Shown here: positions 16,136 to 18,992 of the stretch, piece by piece
Numbering within the stretch: the stretch's first letter is position 1
Layout: each line of letters starts with the position of its first letter
From: Rhodospirillaceae bacterium
GTDB lineage: Bacteria; Pseudomonadota; Alphaproteobacteria; Thalassobaculales; Thalassobaculaceae
NCBI GenBank assembly: GCA_002730675.1
Contig: PCAV01000139.1
Coordinates: 1-18,992, forward strand
DNA: 18,992 bases
Reading direction: 5' to 3'
Notes under the pieces: generated by a model
The model's database searches: none
Told to the model about the DNA's origin: nothing
The model's input: only the letters and a program-made list of their open reading frames with translations
Made by a program: the position numbers and the translations under genes

Positions 16136-18094
16136 TTGAAACGCAGACCGTCGAAAAAACTAGCTTTTAGAGTTTCGCTTATTTCTGATACCCATATAAA
16201 CGAGGCCGAAGATTCTTCTGCGTCTCCATATCCTGCAAATGCGGAAGCTAACCCACGAGCCCGATATATTTTCGATCAAATCAAACAAAGTGATTCTAAA
16301 TTCTGTATTCATTTAGGTGACATGGTAAACCCAGTGCCTGAATTACCCAGTTACGGTGCTGCAGCAGAAAACTTTCATTCAATCGCCTCAAGACTGACTA
16401 TCCCTCTGCACTTAATGCCAGGCAACCATGATATAGGCGATAAACCGGTAACATGGATGCCTGCAGGAATGGTCAACAAAGAGCAAATTGATCTATACCG
16501 AGATCATTTTGGCCAAGATTTTTTTTCGTTCAATTATGAAAATTGTCACTTCGTTATTATTAATTCACCCCTAATCAATTCAGGGGACCCTAGAGAAGTG
16601 AAGCAGGCAAAATGGCTAGAGGCTGATTTGAAAGAAAATAGAAGCAAACGCATATTTTTATTTAGCCACTATCCTCTTTACGTTTCAAATCCAAAGGAAC
16701 CAGAAAGTTATGATAATATAGACGAACCTGGGAGAAGCTGGCTAATTAACCTGATTGAGACTTACAAGCCCGAGGCGTTATTCACAGCGCATGTGCATAA
16801 TTTTTGGTACGATGTTATCGGCGAAACGGAATATTATATTGTACCGTCTACATGTTTTGTTCGACACGACTATTCCGAAATGTATCGAATAGATGGCGGT
16901 AGTCAACAGGGTCGGAATGACACTGCGAAACTTGGGCACATTACGTTAGAGATATACGAAAAGGGACATGTCGCTCACTACCACCGCAGTTTTGCTGGAT
17001 GCTTAGCTGACGGTCCAATCTCGGCTCCCCCGGTCGTAACACGGCCTCATGTAAAAACGGTGGACATCCAAAACATTTACATTGATATGCGGCACGCGTG
17101 GGCCGAGGAGTTGACAGTGTCGCCTTCCGGCGCGGTCGATGAATTTAGACGAAAAATAGCACGCAATGACTATCCTATAATGGCTGTATGGGAGATGGGA
17201 ATTCGCGGTTTGCGTGTTCCCATCCAAGACCTGGAGGACGAAAAAACACGAAGACGAATGAGATTGATGAGAGACGTAGGGCATAATTTTCATGTCTACG
17301 TTTATGATATTCCTACAGTGGAACAAATCAGCTTGATCCGAGAAAACACCCACCTTATTTCTCAACTCGAAATTGTTATATCGTGGGATAAAATTAAAGA
17401 GTACACAAAGGTATTAAACGACCTAACCAATCATTTTCGTTTAAATATCATTTTATCGAGAGTGAATCGCAAGGACAGCGCAAAAACGTCCGGGGGCAAA
17501 TTTAACCATCTAATAAGCCACGGCTTTAGTTTATCCGAGACGGGAGAACTAAGTAACTTCCTGTCTGATAATAAGCATCTGGTTTCTGGCGTGCAATTTA
17601 CAATTACAAGGGGAGACTGCCCTTGGAAGGCTTCCGAACTGGTGCAAAAATTCGCAAACGCGACGGGATGCACACCTTATCTATACGTTAAGTCTACAGA
17701 AGCCAGTCCCGCTGAGCGCTTCGATGACGAAATTTCCAATACATTACGATTTGGCGACACCTGCTTGGCGGCTATCGGTAATAACGTAAACGTTATAATA
17801 GATACCTTTGATGACGCTGATCGGGGATATTTTACTAGAACTGGGCTTGTTGACAGACGCTTTAATCCGCGTGTGGCGAGTAATATAGTCTCAGAACTAA
17901 TACAGCGATTAGGTATGGATGGTCCCTGGCAAGTGAAACAGGATAACAACACATACAGATTAATAAATAGCCAAAATAAAACTATACGGGTGGGGTTAGA
18001 AAAAAGTCTAAATTCGGGGGAAAAATTAATTAATCCCTTTACGGGACGCGAAGACAAAGCTCATGAACCTTCCGTCTATATAATTGAAGGTTAA
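16136..18094 (+). CDS. Metallophosphoesterase with a long C-terminal barrel-like extension
   Basis: A 652-residue two-part protein. Residues 10-285 are a calcineurin-like metallophosphoesterase with all metal ligands: D18/H20 (SDTH), D62 (GDM), N97/H98 (GNHD), H178 (FSHYP), H219 and H221 (AHVHN, replacing the usual GHxH). No signal peptide is present, so it is probably cytosolic. Residues about 305-590 alternate strand-helix units (YPIMAVWEMGIRG, HVYVYDIP, LEIVISWDKIKEY, LNIILSRVN, GVQFTITRG, PYLYVKS, VNVIIDTFDD), suggesting a TIM-barrel-like domain ending in RGYFTRTGLVDRRFNPR. A small beta-rich tail (PWQVKQDNNTYRL) follows. I do not recognise the second domain as a named family. The start is TTG at 16136, with GGAAG seven bases upstream; the in-frame region before it has no ATG. 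Substrate unknown (phosphodiester or phosphomonoester). Confidence 0.82.
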   Translation: MKRRPSKKLAFRVSLISDTHINEAEDSSASPYPANAEANPRARYIFDQIKQSDSKFCIHLGDMVNPVPELPSYGAAAENFHSIASRLTIPLHLMPGNHDIGDKPVTWMPAGMVNKEQIDLYRDHFGQDFFSFNYENCHFVIINSPLINSGDPREVKQAKWLEADLKENRSKRIFLFSHYPLYVSNPKEPESYDNIDEPGRSWLINLIETYKPEALFTAHVHNFWYDVIGETEYYIVPSTCFVRHDYSEMYRIDGGSQQGRNDTAKLGHITLEIYEKGHVAHYHRSFAGCLADGPISAPPVVTRPHVKTVDIQNIYIDMRHAWAEELTVSPSGAVDEFRRKIARNDYPIMAVWEMGIRGLRVPIQDLEDEKTRRRMRLMRDVGHNFHVYVYDIPTVEQISLIRENTHLISQLEIVISWDKIKEYTKVLNDLTNHFRLNIILSRVNRKDSAKTSGGKFNHLISHGFSLSETGELSNFLSDNKHLVSGVQFTITRGDCPWKASELVQKFANATGCTPYLYVKSTEASPAERFDDEISNTLRFGDTCLAAIGNNVNVIIDTFDDADRGYFTRTGLVDRRFNPRVASNIVSELIQRLGMDGPWQVKQDNNTYRLINSQNKTIRVGLEKSLNSGEKLINPFTGREDKAHEPSVYIIEG

Positions 18095-18227
18095 TGAAAT
18101 TACCTGTATTGACTTTCAGCTCATTCACCTATTTAGGACGGTAATGTCTAAAATGAACTCCTGTTGAAGCCCATTAAAACAATCGACGCTGAATCCAGAA
18201 CGCAACTTATAGATAGAGCAAAATTTT

Positions 18228-18578
18228 ATGAAAATTTTTTTCACATGCATTGTCACTATATTTTTATCAACAGTGAGCACATCTGTTGCTCAAGAAAAGC
18301 CACCACTAATCGGCACCGGGTCTGCGCAATGCAGCAGTATGATAGATTTGATTGACAAGCAAAACTTGAATAAAGATGTTTATGAGCAATGGGTATTTGG
18401 TTTCATGTCATCCCTTGCACTGGTTCATAGCCAACCCGTTTTCGATCTAAGTAAACCGGAAGAAATCTGGCTAGCGGTAGAGACTATTTGCAAAAAAAAC
18501 CCTGAACAACATGTATTTGAAGCCGCATCAGTCGTTTATCTTCAGCTATTGAAAATGCTCTCAAAGACAATGAAATAA
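18228..18578 (+). CDS. Small secreted two-cysteine protein, unknown function
   Basis: A 116-residue protein with a clear signal peptide (MKIFFTCIVTIFLSTVSTSVA, cleavage after A21). The mature part is about 95 residues with one pair of cysteines, C35 (SAQC) and C88 (TICKKNP), likely a disulfide. The spacing 'C...YEQWVFGFMSSL...C-x-x-NP...' recalls small periplasmic helical proteins such as the HdeA and Rap1a/Tai groups, but I cannot assign a family. The C-terminus may be wrong: from about 18521 another frame is open and reads on in an unusually protein-like way to a TAA at 18644-18646, so a frameshift is possible. The ribosome site before the ATG is weak. It is 133 bases downstream of the metallophosphoesterase. 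Confidence 0.7.
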   Translation: MKIFFTCIVTIFLSTVSTSVAQEKPPLIGTGSAQCSSMIDLIDKQNLNKDVYEQWVFGFMSSLALVHSQPVFDLSKPEEIWLAVETICKKNPEQHVFEAASVVYLQLLKMLSKTMK

Positions 18579-18647
18579 TCGCCCTAGAAGGCCCGCTGTC
18601 GCCCTACACAAACTATCAGCTAAAAATAAAGAAACAAGGCGAGTAAG

Positions 18648-18992
18648 CTAGGACGGCTGCCTATTATGTGCATCATCAAAATTGATAAAAGGTCCTACTG
18701 GAATTATCCCGTTCGGATTAATCGTTTTATGACTTCCATAGTAATGGTGTTTGATATGTTCTAAGTCCACCGTTTCTGAGACACCGGGTTGCTGATAAAG
18801 CTCTCTGGTGTAGCCCCAAAGATTTGGATAGTCACAAAGCCTTTTTTTGTTGCATTTAAAATGACCAACATACACAGCATCAAACCTGACCAATGTAGTA
18901 AATAACCGCCAATCCGCCTCGGTTATTTTATCGCCTAATAAAAAGCGAGTGATTGAAAGCCTTCGTTCTAATTCCTCAAGACACTCAAATAA
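18648..18992 (-). CDS. yqjG: Glutathionyl-hydroquinone reductase, C-terminal part (gene runs off the window)
   Basis: The frame is open from the window end to the stop at 18648, giving 114 C-terminal residues; the true start lies beyond 18992. RFLLGDKITEADWRLFTTLV then RFDAVYVGHFKCN, YPNLWGYTRELYQ, PGV-ETV, and HIKHHYYGSHKTINPNGIIPVGP are the family's hallmark C-terminal GST-domain sequence. The family uses glutathione to reduce glutathionyl-(hydro)quinones to hydroquinones, with a catalytic cysteine in the N-terminal domain, not visible here. A start at TTG 18891-18893 would cut the GST helix bundle and is rejected. Confidence 0.92.
   Translation of the reverse strand, partial: LFECLEELERRLSITRFLLGDKITEADWRLFTTLVRFDAVYVGHFKCNKKRLCDYPNLWGYTRELYQQPGVSETVDLEHIKHHYYGSHKTINPNGIIPVGPFINFDDAHNRQPS

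Overview
The window looks like a stretch of the chromosome of an AT-rich, probably marine proteobacterium, most likely an alphaproteobacterium. That rests on gene content (a CHASE2-type cyclase behind a proline/glycine-rich secreted protein, a GMC oxidoreductase, a TfdA-type dioxygenase remnant, PaaI, a PRISE reductase, a 2-hydroxyacyl-CoA lyase and a glutathionyl-hydroquinone reductase) and is inference. No rRNA, tRNA, CRISPR array, integrase or insertion sequence was seen.

Left part (1-3916, + strand): the 3' end of a long low-complexity protein built from three kinds of tandem repeat plus two copies of a 52-residue module. Five bases later comes a membrane-bound CHASE2 / class III adenylate cyclase. 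The two genes are almost certainly one transcription unit, and together they are the most system-like element here: an exported repeat protein paired with an extracytoplasmic sensor that makes cAMP.

Middle part (4043-9914): a nitroreductase (-), a GMC flavoprotein oxidoreductase (+) with a perfect palindrome just upstream, a decayed TfdA/TauD dioxygenase gene (-), an Ogt/MGMT-type DNA alkyl-transferase (-), a divergent DAO-type FAD oxidoreductase (+) and a PaaI thioesterase (+). The dioxygenase remnant is recoverable only by reading across a nonsense codon, a frame change and a missing catalytic core. These are mostly single-gene units for oxidative catabolism or detoxification rather than one pathway.

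Right part (10087-18992): a LysR-type regulator, a small NTF2/SnoaL-like protein and a PRISE-type short-chain reductase on +; an MFS transporter and a ThDP-dependent 2-hydroxyacyl-CoA lyase on -, with a hairpin between them; then, divergent from the lyase, a metallophosphoesterase fused to a long C-terminal domain that I do not recognise. A small secreted two-cysteine protein follows, and the window closes with the C-terminal part of a glutathionyl-hydroquinone reductase gene on -. Several genes start at GTG or TTG, and several of the longest open frames extend upstream of the likely true start; start choices are explained per gene.
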